From Nocardia transvalensis (lineage in GTDB: Bacteria; Actinomycetota; Actinomycetes; Mycobacteriales; Mycobacteriaceae), in the NCBI RefSeq assembly GCF_015477765.1, contig NZ_JADLQQ010000002.1, positions 124,001 through 188,000 on the forward strand: a stretch of DNA of 64,000 nt, in the 5' to 3' direction. The notes under the pieces were generated by a model, which was not told where the DNA came from, did no database searches, and worked only from the letters and a program-made list of their open reading frames with translations. Positions 29,958 through 37,515 of the stretch are shown here, in pieces (position 1 is the stretch's first letter; each line of letters begins with the position of its first letter). Made by a program: the position numbers and the translations under genes.

Positions 29958-30536
29958 ATGGTCGAAAGGTACTGGGCGCGAATGTATCCCGAGACAGACC
30001 CCGATGTCGTGACCGTATTGCTGGGGCGGCACAGCCGAATCCAGCAGCTAGCGGAGCGGATACGCGCCGCGGACGGTGACCGGCGCGCCCAGTTCGACGA
30101 GTTCGTGCGGACATTCGCCGCACACGAATATTCCGAACACCAGGTGGTTCATCCGGCCGCGCGCGCCTGTGGCGTGCCCGACGAGGCGGTCGATCTGCTG
30201 ATGCTGCAGGAGGACGAACTGGAGAAGTCCCTGTCGGCGCTGTGCGCGCGGGGGATCGACGCTCCCGGCTGGGACGTGGATTTCAGCGAATTCGCCAGCG
30301 CCGCCATCGTGCACTGTGCGCAGGAGGAGCAGCAGGAGTACGCCCAGCTGCTCGCCGTTCCGCGCGAGCGGCAGCGGGAGTTGGGGCGCGCGGTGCTGGA
30401 CGCGGAGGCCGTCGCACCGACCCGGCCGCATCCGGCCGCGCGGCGCTCCGGGTTCGCCCGGCTGTGCGTTGCGCCGGTGCTGGCGCTGGTCGACCGACTG
30501 CGCGACGGCGTACGGCGGCGACCGACGGTGTTGTAG
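29958..30536 (+). CDS. Hemerythrin-like (HHE) domain protein
   Basis: A 192-residue protein with a four-helix hemerythrin-like domain. VVTVLLGRHSRIQQLAERIR supplies the first His, FAAHEYSEHQVVHPAAR the H-x3-E/H-x4-H-like set, and AIVHCAQEEQQEYAQLL the last. It probably binds a di-iron centre for oxygen, NO or redox sensing. The basic C-terminal tail may touch membrane or nucleic acid. It is the last gene of its unit. ATG at 29982 is an alternative start eight codons in. A long hairpin follows at 30563. Confidence 0.87.
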   Translation: MVERYWARMYPETDPDVVTVLLGRHSRIQQLAERIRAADGDRRAQFDEFVRTFAAHEYSEHQVVHPAARACGVPDEAVDLLMLQEDELEKSLSALCARGIDAPGWDVDFSEFASAAIVHCAQEEQQEYAQLLAVPRERQRELGRAVLDAEAVAPTRPHPAARRSGFARLCVAPVLALVDRLRDGVRRRPTVL

Positions 30537-30562
30537 ATCGAAAAGCCCAGTGCCACAAGAGA

Positions 30563-30595
30563 ACCGGGCGACCCGCCACTGGCGGGACGCCCGGT
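30563..30595. terminator. Long hairpin after hemerythrin gene
   Basis: Arms ACCGGGCG-AC-CCGCC and GGCGG-GA-CGCCCGGT pair around ACT with one 2-base internal mismatch, 27 bases after the stop. Likely terminator. Confidence 0.7.
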
Positions 30596-30612
30596 GTGTC
30601 AGCCCTGCTCGG

Positions 30613-30643
30613 CCGATCTCAGCGGTGTGCCTACTGAGATCGG
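30613..30643. terminator. Hairpin at the convergent end of the SPW gene
   Basis: CCGATCTCAG / CTGAGATCGG perfect 10-bp arms with an 11-nt loop. It spans the stop codon of the minus-strand SPW gene (30631-30633). Confidence 0.55.
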
Positions 30644-31074
30644 CGGAGGCTCGCGGCGGCGGACACCAGCAGGCCGGCGGCCGCCACGCCGAGAACTGTG
30701 ATCACGGCGCCCATCACCACATTGGTCCAGAGGATCGGGTTCGGGCGCGGGCCGATCACCCAGGGCGTGATGATCTCCCAGACTCCCATCGGGACCAGCA
30801 CCCAGCTCAGGAAATAGCCGCGCGTGGGCACCGCCGTCAGTACCAGACCGATGACGGCGACCGCGAGGCCGAGGACGAGATTGTGGATCACCAGCCGCGG
30901 GGCGCCGGCGAAATCGTCCACCACCCAGGGTGTGATCGCGGTGAACAGCCCGGCCAGCAGTACCAACCCGTCGACGGTGAACGCCGGCGGGCCGCCGAGC
31001 CTACCGCCAACCAGTTCCTGCTGCTCCAGGGCCCGTGGGACGTCGGTCACGGCGTGGTGCGAGGACTCGACCAT
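30631..31074 (-). CDS. SPW-repeat membrane protein
   Basis: A 147-residue integral membrane protein with two SPW-type repeats (PF03779): GLFTAITPWVVDDFAG followed by HNLVLGLAVAVIGLVL, then GVWEIITPWVIG followed by NVVMGAVITVLGV. Here the motif is TPW in both. About four helices are expected; the function is unknown. GGAAGGAGA before the ATG is good. It is divergent from the 31322 gene, and each has its own SigF-type promoter candidate. Confidence 0.9.
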   Translation of the reverse strand: MVESSHHAVTDVPRALEQQELVGGRLGGPPAFTVDGLVLLAGLFTAITPWVVDDFAGAPRLVIHNLVLGLAVAVIGLVLTAVPTRGYFLSWVLVPMGVWEIITPWVIGPRPNPILWTNVVMGAVITVLGVAAAGLLVSAAASLRRSQ

Positions 31075-31132
31075 ACCGTTGTCTCCTTCCTGGTTCCTTC
31101 CTACTCGGCCTGTCGGCCAAGCATTCTGGGTT

Positions 31133-31157
31133 TTACCCGCCCCGATCCCCCTCAATC
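31133..31157 (-). promoter_or_regulatory. SigF-type promoter candidate for SPW gene
   Basis: Minus strand GATT (31157-31154), 15 nt, GGGTAA (31138-31133), about 58 bases before the ATG at 31074. Confidence 0.5.
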
Positions 31158-31250
31158 GACCCCCCACGCGCCGGATATCTCCCTTTCACCCCCCGGCAAC
31201 CCGCCCGCCACCTAGCCCTCGTTCGTGGCGTGCCCGTCTTCTTCTTGTTC

Positions 31251-31270
31251 CCCGGCGTGCTTTGGCCGGG
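31251..31270. repeat. Hairpin of dispersed family (copy 4)
   Basis: CCCGG / CCGGG arms with loop CGTGCTTTGG, matching copies at 27410 and 50851. Unlike them it lies between divergent promoters, 3 bases from the -35 of the 31322 gene, so it is unlikely to be a terminator there. Confidence 0.55.
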
Positions 31271-31273
31271 ATC

Positions 31274-31298
31274 GTTTGCCCGGTGCTGGCTCGGGTAG
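31274..31298 (+). promoter_or_regulatory. SigF-type promoter candidate for 31322-GT9 unit
   Basis: GTTT (31274-31277), 15 nt, GGGTAG (31293-31298), 23 bases before the ATG at 31322, with AAAGGAGG between. Confidence 0.65.
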
Positions 31299-31321
31299 CT
31301 CGTCGGTGAAAGGAGGCCGAG

Positions 31322-31627
31322 ATGTCCGATCAGGTTCGGCCGGGGTCGACACTGGTGACCACCGATCACGGTGAGATCCGTTCCTGGGCAGAGCACCGCG
31401 GAGCGCGACCGGCCGTGGTGGACAGTCCCGAACAGGATGCGCAGATCGACGTGTTGCGCTTCGATTTCCCCGGCTTCCGGGAGGACGGATTGCGGGAAGT
31501 GTCCTGGGCGGAATGGTTCCGCATCTTCGAGGAGCGCGAATTGCGCTTCCGGTGCGAGCAGAGCACCCCTGACGGCGGCATCAGCAGTTTCTTCCGGCTG
31601 GAGAGTCGCGAGAGTGAGGACGGCTGA
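31322..31627 (+). CDS. Small conserved protein (WAEERGARP family)
   Basis: A 101-residue soluble protein. TTDHGEIRSWAEHRGARPAV, VLRFDFPGF and VSWAEWFRIFEERELRFR match a widespread small bacterial family often misannotated as 1,4-alpha-glucan branching enzyme. The real function is unknown, and no branching-enzyme motif is present. It starts after a strong AAAGGAGG site and a SigF-type promoter. Its stop is 1 base from the ATG of the following GT9 gene, so they form one unit. Confidence 0.88.
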   Translation: MSDQVRPGSTLVTTDHGEIRSWAEHRGARPAVVDSPEQDAQIDVLRFDFPGFREDGLREVSWAEWFRIFEERELRFRCEQSTPDGGISSFFRLESRESEDG

Positions 31628-31628
31628 G

Positions 31629-32747
31629 ATGAGTTCCGGTATTCAGGTGAGCGGTGCGGCGGTCGGCGTGGGTCCGATCGCCGAACCGTTTCCCGACGTT
31701 CACCGCATCGCCGTGCTGCGCGGCGGCGGCCTCGGTGATCTGCTGTTCGCCGTCCCGGCCATGCATGCGCTGTCGGCCGCGTACCCCGAGGCGGAAATCG
31801 TGCTGCTGGGCACCCCGCTGCACGCACAACTGCTGGGCACGCGTCCGGGCCCGGTGCACGAGGTGATCCCACTGCCGCCGTCGAATGGCGATCGGCCGTC
31901 CGACGGCACGGCGGCCGAGGTGGAATTCTTCCGCCGGGCCTGCCAGGCTCCCATCGATCTGGGCGTGCAGCTGCACGGGGGCGGCCGCTGGTCCAACGGA
32001 TTCCTGCAGCAATTGCGCCCACACTGGAGTGTGGGGTCGCGTACCCCCGACGCGGGACCGCTGACCCGGACACTGCCGTTCCGCTACTACCAGCACGAGA
32101 CGCTGCGGGCGCTCGAGGTGGTCGGCTTGGCCGGTGCGCCGCCGATTCGGTTGCAGCCCACGCTGGTGACCACCGACGCCGATCTGCGGGCCGCCGAACC
32201 GGTCCTCGCGGATCTGCCGCAGCCCGTCGTCGCCCTACATCCGGGCGCGGGCGATCCCCGCCGCCGCTGGCCCGCCGAGCGTTTCGCCCAGGTGGCCGCG
32301 CACTGCCTGCGGCGCGGTCTCGGTGTGGTGGTGATCGGTGCCGCCGGTGACGAAGAGCTGTTGGCCGAGCTGCACACCGACATGGGGCGGCTGGTCCCGC
32401 CGTCGCAGGCGCAGCGGCTGAAAGTGCTTGCCGGAGCGGACTTCCCGACGGTCTGCGGCGTGCTGTCGCGCAGCTGCCTGCTGGTCGGCAACGACAGCGG
32501 CCCCCGTCATCTCGCCGCGGCGCTGGGTACCCCCACCATCGCGGTCTACTGGATGGGCAACGTCATCAACGCCGGACCGCTCGGCCGCAGCCAGGACCGC
32601 GTCCTGATCTCCTGGACCACCCACTGTCCCGTCTGCGGTGCCGACTGCACCGACGAAACGGCTCCGCGCTGCGAGCACGACGATTCGTTCGTCGCCACGG
32701 TCACCCTGGAGGATATGCTCGCCGAGGTCGACGACCTACTGCCCTGA
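31629..32747 (+). CDS. Glycosyltransferase family 9 (heptosyltransferase-like)
   Basis: A 372-residue GT9 enzyme, the third in this window. IAVLRGGGLGDLLFAVPAMHA starts the fold, VALHPGAGDPRRRWPAERF binds nucleotide, and VGNDSGPRHLAAALGTPTIAV is the donor signature. The C-terminal tail has four close cysteines (HCPVCGADCTDETAPRCEHD) that could bind metal. It is convergent with, and overlaps by 12 bases, a GT2-HldE operon that would provide the ADP-heptose donor. The acceptor is unknown. Confidence 0.92.
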   Translation: MSSGIQVSGAAVGVGPIAEPFPDVHRIAVLRGGGLGDLLFAVPAMHALSAAYPEAEIVLLGTPLHAQLLGTRPGPVHEVIPLPPSNGDRPSDGTAAEVEFFRRACQAPIDLGVQLHGGGRWSNGFLQQLRPHWSVGSRTPDAGPLTRTLPFRYYQHETLRALEVVGLAGAPPIRLQPTLVTTDADLRAAEPVLADLPQPVVALHPGAGDPRRRWPAERFAQVAAHCLRRGLGVVVIGAAGDEELLAELHTDMGRLVPPSQAQRLKVLAGADFPTVCGVLSRSCLLVGNDSGPRHLAAALGTPTIAVYWMGNVINAGPLGRSQDRVLISWTTHCPVCGADCTDETAPRCEHDDSFVATVTLEDMLAEVDDLLP

Positions 32748-33569
32748 GCGCCAAAAGTCCGGCGGCACCACATCGTAGGCCTCCACCTCGCGTCGGGCGA
32801 CGGTGGTGGGGGCCTCCAGATGTACTGCGCCGCTGGGCAATATGCCCGCGCCGCCGTAACGGGCCATGACCCGCAACTGCGCCAGCACATCCTCACCGCA
32901 GTGATGGCGGGGCAACTTGCGCCAGAACTCGAACCCTCCTGTGGCTTTGAGCTTTTCGCGATCGTAGAGTACGCAGCCGCCCACCCAGGCGACCTTGTAG
33001 GCGACCCAATGCCCGTCGCGCAGGCCGAGTTGCTCGGCCAGATGGGTGGGATTGGCGGCATTGTGCAGGGTCCAGCGCTGCCAGGCCTTGTCCTCCCGCC
33101 TGATCTGCTCGGGTTCCGGTGCGCCGGGCCAGATTTCGAAGGGCTCCAGTTCCCGCGGGCGGTGATCGTCCAGGTAGGACAGCCCCTGGACGGCGCAGCC
33201 CACGAAACCGCATTTCAGTTCCGTGATGGCCGTATGCATGCGCTGCAGCGTGCCGGGCTCGAGCCATACGTCGTCGTCGAGGAACAGCACGAACCGGGCC
33301 CGGGACTGCGACAGCAGGTGATTGCGCTGTTCGGCGATGCCCAGCGGCGGGCGATGAGTCCCGAAACGCACCCGATGCCCGCGATGGCGCAGCATGCGGG
33401 CCATGGTGAGGGCCGCGGGCGTATCGTAGCTGGCCGCACCGTCGGACTGGTCGCTGACGACCACCGCGAAATCCGGAAAGTCCTGGGCCGCAAGCCCGGA
33501 CAGCGTGGTGGCCAATTCCACCGGCCTGTTGCGGGTGGGTATGAGCACCTCCAGTTCGGGCGTGGTCAT
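32736..33569 (-). CDS. Glycosyltransferase family 2
   Basis: A 277-residue GT-A fold enzyme. LEVLIPTRNRPVELATTLSGL is the N-terminal nucleotide-binding strand, and FVLFLDDDVWLEPGTLQRM contains the metal-binding D-x-D. WVAYKVAWVGGCVLYDREKL is the acceptor-side segment. It overlaps the hldE stop by 4 bases (ATGA), so the sugar-nucleotide synthase and this transferase are made together. The donor may be ADP-heptose or another sugar. Confidence 0.92.
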   Translation of the reverse strand: MTTPELEVLIPTRNRPVELATTLSGLAAQDFPDFAVVVSDQSDGAASYDTPAALTMARMLRHRGHRVRFGTHRPPLGIAEQRNHLLSQSRARFVLFLDDDVWLEPGTLQRMHTAITELKCGFVGCAVQGLSYLDDHRPRELEPFEIWPGAPEPEQIRREDKAWQRWTLHNAANPTHLAEQLGLRDGHWVAYKVAWVGGCVLYDREKLKATGGFEFWRKLPRHHCGEDVLAQLRVMARYGGAGILPSGAVHLEAPTTVARREVEAYDVVPPDFWRSGQ

Positions 33570-35083
33570 GACGCCTGTGCTCCGGCTCGGATCCGTTCGA
33601 TCAACGCCGTGGTGGAGCGCTGCGCCACATAGCCGAGCACCTGCACATCGCCGCCGTACTCCCGCACCACCGCCGTCTCGCTGAGCATGTCGGGCCGGTA
33701 GTCGCCGCCTTTGACATACAGTTCCGGGCGCAGCCGGCGTAGGAGCTCGGCGGGTGTGGGTTCGTCGAAGACCGTCACATGATCGACACAGCTCAGCGCC
33801 GCCAGCACCGCCGCTCGGTCCTGCTCCGAATTGACCGGCCGGTCCGGCCCTTTCAGCGCACGCACGCCGCGGTCGGAGTTGACGGCGACCACCAGGACAT
33901 CGCCGAGTCGCTTCGCCTCGTTGAGGTAGGCGATATGTCCGGTGTGCAGGACGTCGAAACACCCGTTGGTGAACACGATCCGGCGTCCGGCGCGACGGTG
34001 AGCGTTCACCGCTGCCGCCAGATCCGCGTGGCCCAGAATCTCACCGCTGCTTCCGGCCAGCCGCTCGCGCAGGTCCCCGGTCGCGCACACCGAGGTGCCT
34101 GGCCGGTGTACGACCACATCCGCGGCCGCCTGCGCCAACTCCGCGGCCGAGGTGTCGGGCAGGCCCGCCAGTAACCCGAGGGTGAAGGCGGCGACGAAAG
34201 TGTCACCGCCGCCGGTGGATTGGCGTTCCGGCACCGGCTGCGCCCAGGTGCGATGGGCAGGACGATCACCGGACAGCAGCAGGGCGCCGTCTCGATCCAG
34301 GGTCACCACCACCGTCTCGGCGCCGGTCGCCTCGAACAGGCGTTGGCGATGCCGGTCGAACAGGTCCACCCGGTCGACACCGTCGCCGCACAGCGGCAGC
34401 TCGAGGGCGGCGGCGGCCTCGGCGGCGTTCGGGGTGGCCACATCGGGGCGTACCGCGCGCCACGCCGCCGGGCGGTGGGTGTCGACGACCAGCAGCGGCA
34501 GCCGATCTCGCTTGGCGGCCAAGCGGTCACGGACCGCGGCGGCGAGCCCGCCGTCGTAGTCGCACACCACCAGCGCGTCGGCGCCGTCGAGGGCGGCGGC
34601 GAGGCTGTCGAGGACGCCGCTGGTGGCGCCCCCGTCCACGGCCACCCGATCTCCCTCGTCGAAACGGATCATCAGCTGATCCCCGGCGATGACGCGCCGC
34701 TTGACCACCGTGGACCGGCTGGGCGCGGAGAGCACGTGATCGTCGTCGACGCCGTGGCGGCGCAATTGGTCGCACAGCTGTTCGGCGGCGGGATCGTCGC
34801 CGACCACGGTCACCAGGCGCACCCGCGCGCCCAGGGCCGCCAGATTGGCGGCGGTGTTCGCGGCCCCGCCCGGCGCGCCGACGCTGCGGTCGATGTCGAC
34901 CACGGGCACCGGGGCCTCCCGGCACAACCGGTCCGAGCGGCCCCACATCCACACGTCGAGCACGGCGTCGCCGAGTACCACCACATCGGCGTGGGCGCCC
35001 GCCAGGTGCTGGGCGAGGGCGGGAGTCAGTTCGTGACCGTCCGGGAGCGGCCGGTCGGAGGTGTCGCTGATCGGTGTGCGCAT
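33566..35083 (-). CDS. hldE: Bifunctional heptose-7-phosphate kinase / heptose-1-phosphate adenylyltransferase
   Basis: A 505-residue HldE (RfaE) with both domains. The kinase part (residues about 30-335) has VVVLGDAVLDVWMWGRSDRL, EAPVPVVDI, GGAANTAANLAALGARV and the catalytic TGGGDTF. The C-terminal adenylyltransferase (about 365-500) has FTNGCFDVLHTGHIAYLNEA with the T/HxGH motif, VAVNSDRGVRALKG and LYVKGGDY. Length is normal. It catalyses two steps to ADP-D-glycero-D-manno-heptose. It is in one operon with a GT2. In the active-site region the usual GAGD is GGGD. Confidence 0.92.
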   Translation of the reverse strand: MRTPISDTSDRPLPDGHELTPALAQHLAGAHADVVVLGDAVLDVWMWGRSDRLCREAPVPVVDIDRSVGAPGGAANTAANLAALGARVRLVTVVGDDPAAEQLCDQLRRHGVDDDHVLSAPSRSTVVKRRVIAGDQLMIRFDEGDRVAVDGGATSGVLDSLAAALDGADALVVCDYDGGLAAAVRDRLAAKRDRLPLLVVDTHRPAAWRAVRPDVATPNAAEAAAALELPLCGDGVDRVDLFDRHRQRLFEATGAETVVVTLDRDGALLLSGDRPAHRTWAQPVPERQSTGGGDTFVAAFTLGLLAGLPDTSAAELAQAAADVVVHRPGTSVCATGDLRERLAGSSGEILGHADLAAAVNAHRRAGRRIVFTNGCFDVLHTGHIAYLNEAKRLGDVLVVAVNSDRGVRALKGPDRPVNSEQDRAAVLAALSCVDHVTVFDEPTPAELLRRLRPELYVKGGDYRPDMLSETAVVREYGGDVQVLGYVAQRSTTALIERIRAGAQAS

Positions 35084-35165
35084 GCCGTACCTTCCGTCGA
35101 GCCGTCGTGCTCCGGCGATTCCACGAGTTCGCTGTGATAAACCGCCGGGGCGGGATCCGCGGCGT

Positions 35166-35190
35166 GTTTCACTGCGCCGCGGACGGCAAT
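35166..35190 (+). promoter_or_regulatory. Weak SigF-type promoter candidate for 35201 gene
   Basis: GTTT (35166-35169), 15 nt, GGCAAT (35185-35190), 10 nt to the ATG. The -35 and geometry fit but the -10 is poor. Confidence 0.25.
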
Positions 35191-35200
35191 CCGGACCGAC

Positions 35201-35455
35201 ATGAGTGAGCGCAGCGACTACGGCGACCACTACGACATCGGACCGCCGGAACCCTTGGAATGGCAGGACGTGCCCGCGGGTGGGGAGCACCTGGACCACG
35301 ACGATCTGGATGTCGATCCGCTGGACGACGGCGTCGAGCCGCCCGCCTTGGACGATACCGACCGGTACGAGACGGCGGCGGATGAACCCTCGCTGGCCGA
35401 TCGCCTGGCCGCGGAGGAGCCGGATATCGTTCCGGAACCACCGGACGAACCGTGA
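35201..35455 (+). CDS. Acidic DUF5709-like protein
   Basis: An 84-residue, strongly acidic protein (about one third Asp/Glu). DDLDVDPLDDGVEPPALDD and ETAADEPSLADRLAAEEPDI recall DUF5709 proteins, which carry a similar LxQRLAxEEPD block. The function is unknown. It is divergent from hldE. No clear ribosome site precedes the ATG, which would fit a leaderless transcript. Confidence 0.72.
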   Translation: MSERSDYGDHYDIGPPEPLEWQDVPAGGEHLDHDDLDVDPLDDGVEPPALDDTDRYETAADEPSLADRLAAEEPDIVPEPPDEP

Positions 35456-35733
35456 ATTGTGGTCGTGCCCAACCGCATCGGACGATCGCTATGAGAACGG
35501 CCAGACCTGCCCGCGGCCGTCACATCCGCTGCCCACCGCGCCGTAGGGTGGCATCACGCGGCGCGGCACCAGCCGCGTAACGGACAGCGTCGTCGCAGAT
35601 CGTGCGCTCGCCGAGCCGGCCGACCCGCCACTACCCCGGCCCGGCGCGCGCCGTCCGCCGCGGTGAGCGGATGCGGGCGCAGGACCCTGACTCCCACCTG
35701 CCTCGACCTCCACGCAACCCTCGGTGGCGGTTG

Positions 35734-35760
35734 CCCGCCGGGATAACCCCGCCCGGCGGG
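35734..35760. terminator. GC-rich hairpin
   Basis: Perfect 9-bp arms with a 9-nt loop, extended outward by GGTG...CACC. No T-tract. It could end transcription of the small gene at 35861 (minus strand), but lies 100 bases beyond it. Confidence 0.4.
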
Positions 35761-35785
35761 TCACCTCCGCCCGATGCGCCCATAC

Positions 35786-35848
35786 CTCGTCATCCGGCGC
35801 GCACGTAGCTCGTCATCCGGCGCGCACGTAGCTCGTCATCCGGCGCGC
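35786..35848. repeat. 23-bp tandem repeat, about 2.7 copies
   Basis: CTCGTCATCCGGCGCGC recurs at 35786, 35809 and 35832 with the spacer ACGTAG, period 23. It lies just past the 3' end of the 35861-36082 gene. Confidence 0.9.
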
Positions 35849-35860
35849 TCTCCGCCGGAA

Positions 35861-36082
35861 TCAGTGCCAGAGGCTGCGGCAGGGGAGGGGGCGCAGGCCG
35901 GGGCGGACCTTGGTGTCGACCGTGACGGCGAGACCGGAATGGACTGCGGCAGCGGCGAATTCCCATGCCTCGGCGCGGGTGGCCGCATATTCGAGGATCA
36001 GTTGGTCGCCGGGCGCGCCACCGTCGAAGTAGACGGTGATGCGCCGGGTCGGCGCCTCCGGGACGGTGTCGGAAATGTCCAT
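35861..36082 (-). CDS. Hypothetical protein, 73 aa
   Basis: A 73-residue protein (MDISDTVPEAPTRRITVYFD, then GAPGDQLILEYAATRAEAWE). It may form a small alpha-beta fold. No family is recognised. GAAGGAG stands at good distance from the ATG at 36082; an upstream ATG at 36106 would add eight basic residues. It is free-standing. Confidence 0.7.
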   Translation of the reverse strand: MDISDTVPEAPTRRITVYFDGGAPGDQLILEYAATRAEAWEFAAAAVHSGLAVTVDTKVRPGLRPLPCRSLWH

Positions 36083-36286
36083 GGCCGTGCTCCTTCGCCT
36101 TCGCACCGAGGCCGACGATCGGGCCGCGGGCGCACAGCATGACGGTACGGTCGTGTCACGCTGCTGAACAGCATCGTTCGTGGAATTCGGTGTGCAACAC
36201 AGTGTGGTCTCGTCCGGACTTGTGATTTCTCAGGATATTTCGTACCCACTACCGCGCCGGTTGGCCGCCCGATAGCCTCATCGGCC

Positions 36287-37501
36287 ATGGGGAACACCGC
36301 ATTTCGCCGCGCGCTGTGCGCCTGCGCGGGCAGCCTGTTGCTGCTGGCGGCCGCCGTGGGCACCGCACCGGCGCAGCCGATCTATCCGGCGCCGGATCCC
36401 GACCCGTTCTATGCCGCACCCGCCGATATCGCCGATCACCAGCCCGGCGACGTCCTGGCGACGCGGCCGATGCCGCCGCTGGCGATCTTTCCCGACACCG
36501 ACATCACGCTGATCAAGTTCCGCTCCACCAACTCCGAGGGCAAGCCGATCGCGGCCACCACCACCGTGCTGACCCCCAAGGAGCACGCCGACAACGGGCC
36601 GCTGCTGTCGTATCAGACGATCATCAACGGTCTGGGCACCCAATGCGCGGTCTCACGGGTGCTCTACACCAGCGACCCCAACCTGATGGTGCGCGAGGCC
36701 CCGGCATACAACGCGGTGCTGCGCCGCGGGTGGAGCATCGCGATGCCCGACCATCTCGGCCCCCAATTCGCCTACGGTGCAGCGAAATTGGGCGGCCAGA
36801 TCACGCTGGACGGAATTCGTGCCGCCCAGCGCGTGAAGGAGCTGCGAGTCGAGCGCAGCCCGGTGGTGCTGGCCGGATACTCCGGTGGCGGCATGGCGAC
36901 CGCGTGGGCGGCGGCGCTGGCACCCAAGTACGCGCCGGAGCTGAGGCTGGCCGGAGCGGCCGCGGGCGGAGTGCCGATGAATATGGTGAAGATGCTGGAG
37001 GGACTGGGCTTCGGCGCGCATCCGGTGTTCGGGCTGGCCCTCGCCGCGGGCCTGGGGCTCGAACGCGAATATCCCGACCGTTTCCCGCTGTCGGATCAGC
37101 TCAACGACAAGGGCATGGCGATCCGGCAGGCCATGGCCAACAGCTGCACCAACGACCTGCTCACCGCGGGCGCGGGCCGCGGCGTCCTCGACGTCGCCCG
37201 CACCACCTCCATGACCCAGGATGTGCGCGCCCGCAAGGTGGTCGAGGAGAACAGCCTCGAGCTGTACACCGACAGCGCGCCGAACATACCGATCTTCGAA
37301 TGGCATTCGCCCATCGACGGTCTGGTGCCCGTCGACGCCATCGTCAACACCGTCCACCGCTGGTGCGCCGCGGGCGTCGAGGTCGAGTCCCAGGCCATCC
37401 CCGTGCCCGACCACCTGACCGCCGCGGTCCTGGGTCTCCCCGAGGTTCTGAGCTGGCTCGAGGCCCGCGTGAAAGGCGAACCGGCCCCCAGTAACTGCTG
37501 A
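36287..37501 (+). CDS. Secreted LIP-family lipase
   Basis: A 404-residue triacylglycerol lipase of the secretory lipase (PF03583) family. A signal peptide ends near residue 29 (LLLLAAAVGTAPAQP). PVVLAGYSGGGMATAWAAAL is the nucleophile elbow (G-Y-S-G-G). The Asp and His are probably in IFEWHSPIDGLVPVDA and VPDHLTAAVLG. It is likely to act on extracellular lipids. A related lipase of the same family lies 850 bases downstream with an SDR gene between. Confidence 0.93.
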   Translation: MGNTAFRRALCACAGSLLLLAAAVGTAPAQPIYPAPDPDPFYAAPADIADHQPGDVLATRPMPPLAIFPDTDITLIKFRSTNSEGKPIAATTTVLTPKEHADNGPLLSYQTIINGLGTQCAVSRVLYTSDPNLMVREAPAYNAVLRRGWSIAMPDHLGPQFAYGAAKLGGQITLDGIRAAQRVKELRVERSPVVLAGYSGGGMATAWAAALAPKYAPELRLAGAAAGGVPMNMVKMLEGLGFGAHPVFGLALAAGLGLEREYPDRFPLSDQLNDKGMAIRQAMANSCTNDLLTAGAGRGVLDVARTTSMTQDVRARKVVEENSLELYTDSAPNIPIFEWHSPIDGLVPVDAIVNTVHRWCAAGVEVESQAIPVPDHLTAAVLGLPEVLSWLEARVKGEPAPSNC

Positions 37502-37515
37502 CCGCGCAGAGCGGT

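Larger units (their letters stand above)
35456..35860. other. Intergenic region with hairpin and short tandem repeat
   Basis: No credible gene in 405 bases. It contains the hairpin CCCGCCGGG / CCCGGCGGG (35734-35742, 35752-35760) and a short tandem repeat at 35786-35848. Open frames here have unnatural Arg/Gly/Ser-rich composition. Confidence 0.6.

Noticed and set aside
5656..31321. DosR boxes upstream of the dormancy-type genes
   Set aside because: I looked for the GGGACT/AGTCCC-type palindrome near the CBS, Rv2629-like and PRTase-esterase genes and saw none.
35456..35860. Open frames between 35456 and 35860 as genes
   Set aside because: Translations are Arg/Gly/Ser-rich, lack ribosome sites and overlap hairpin and tandem-repeat DNA.
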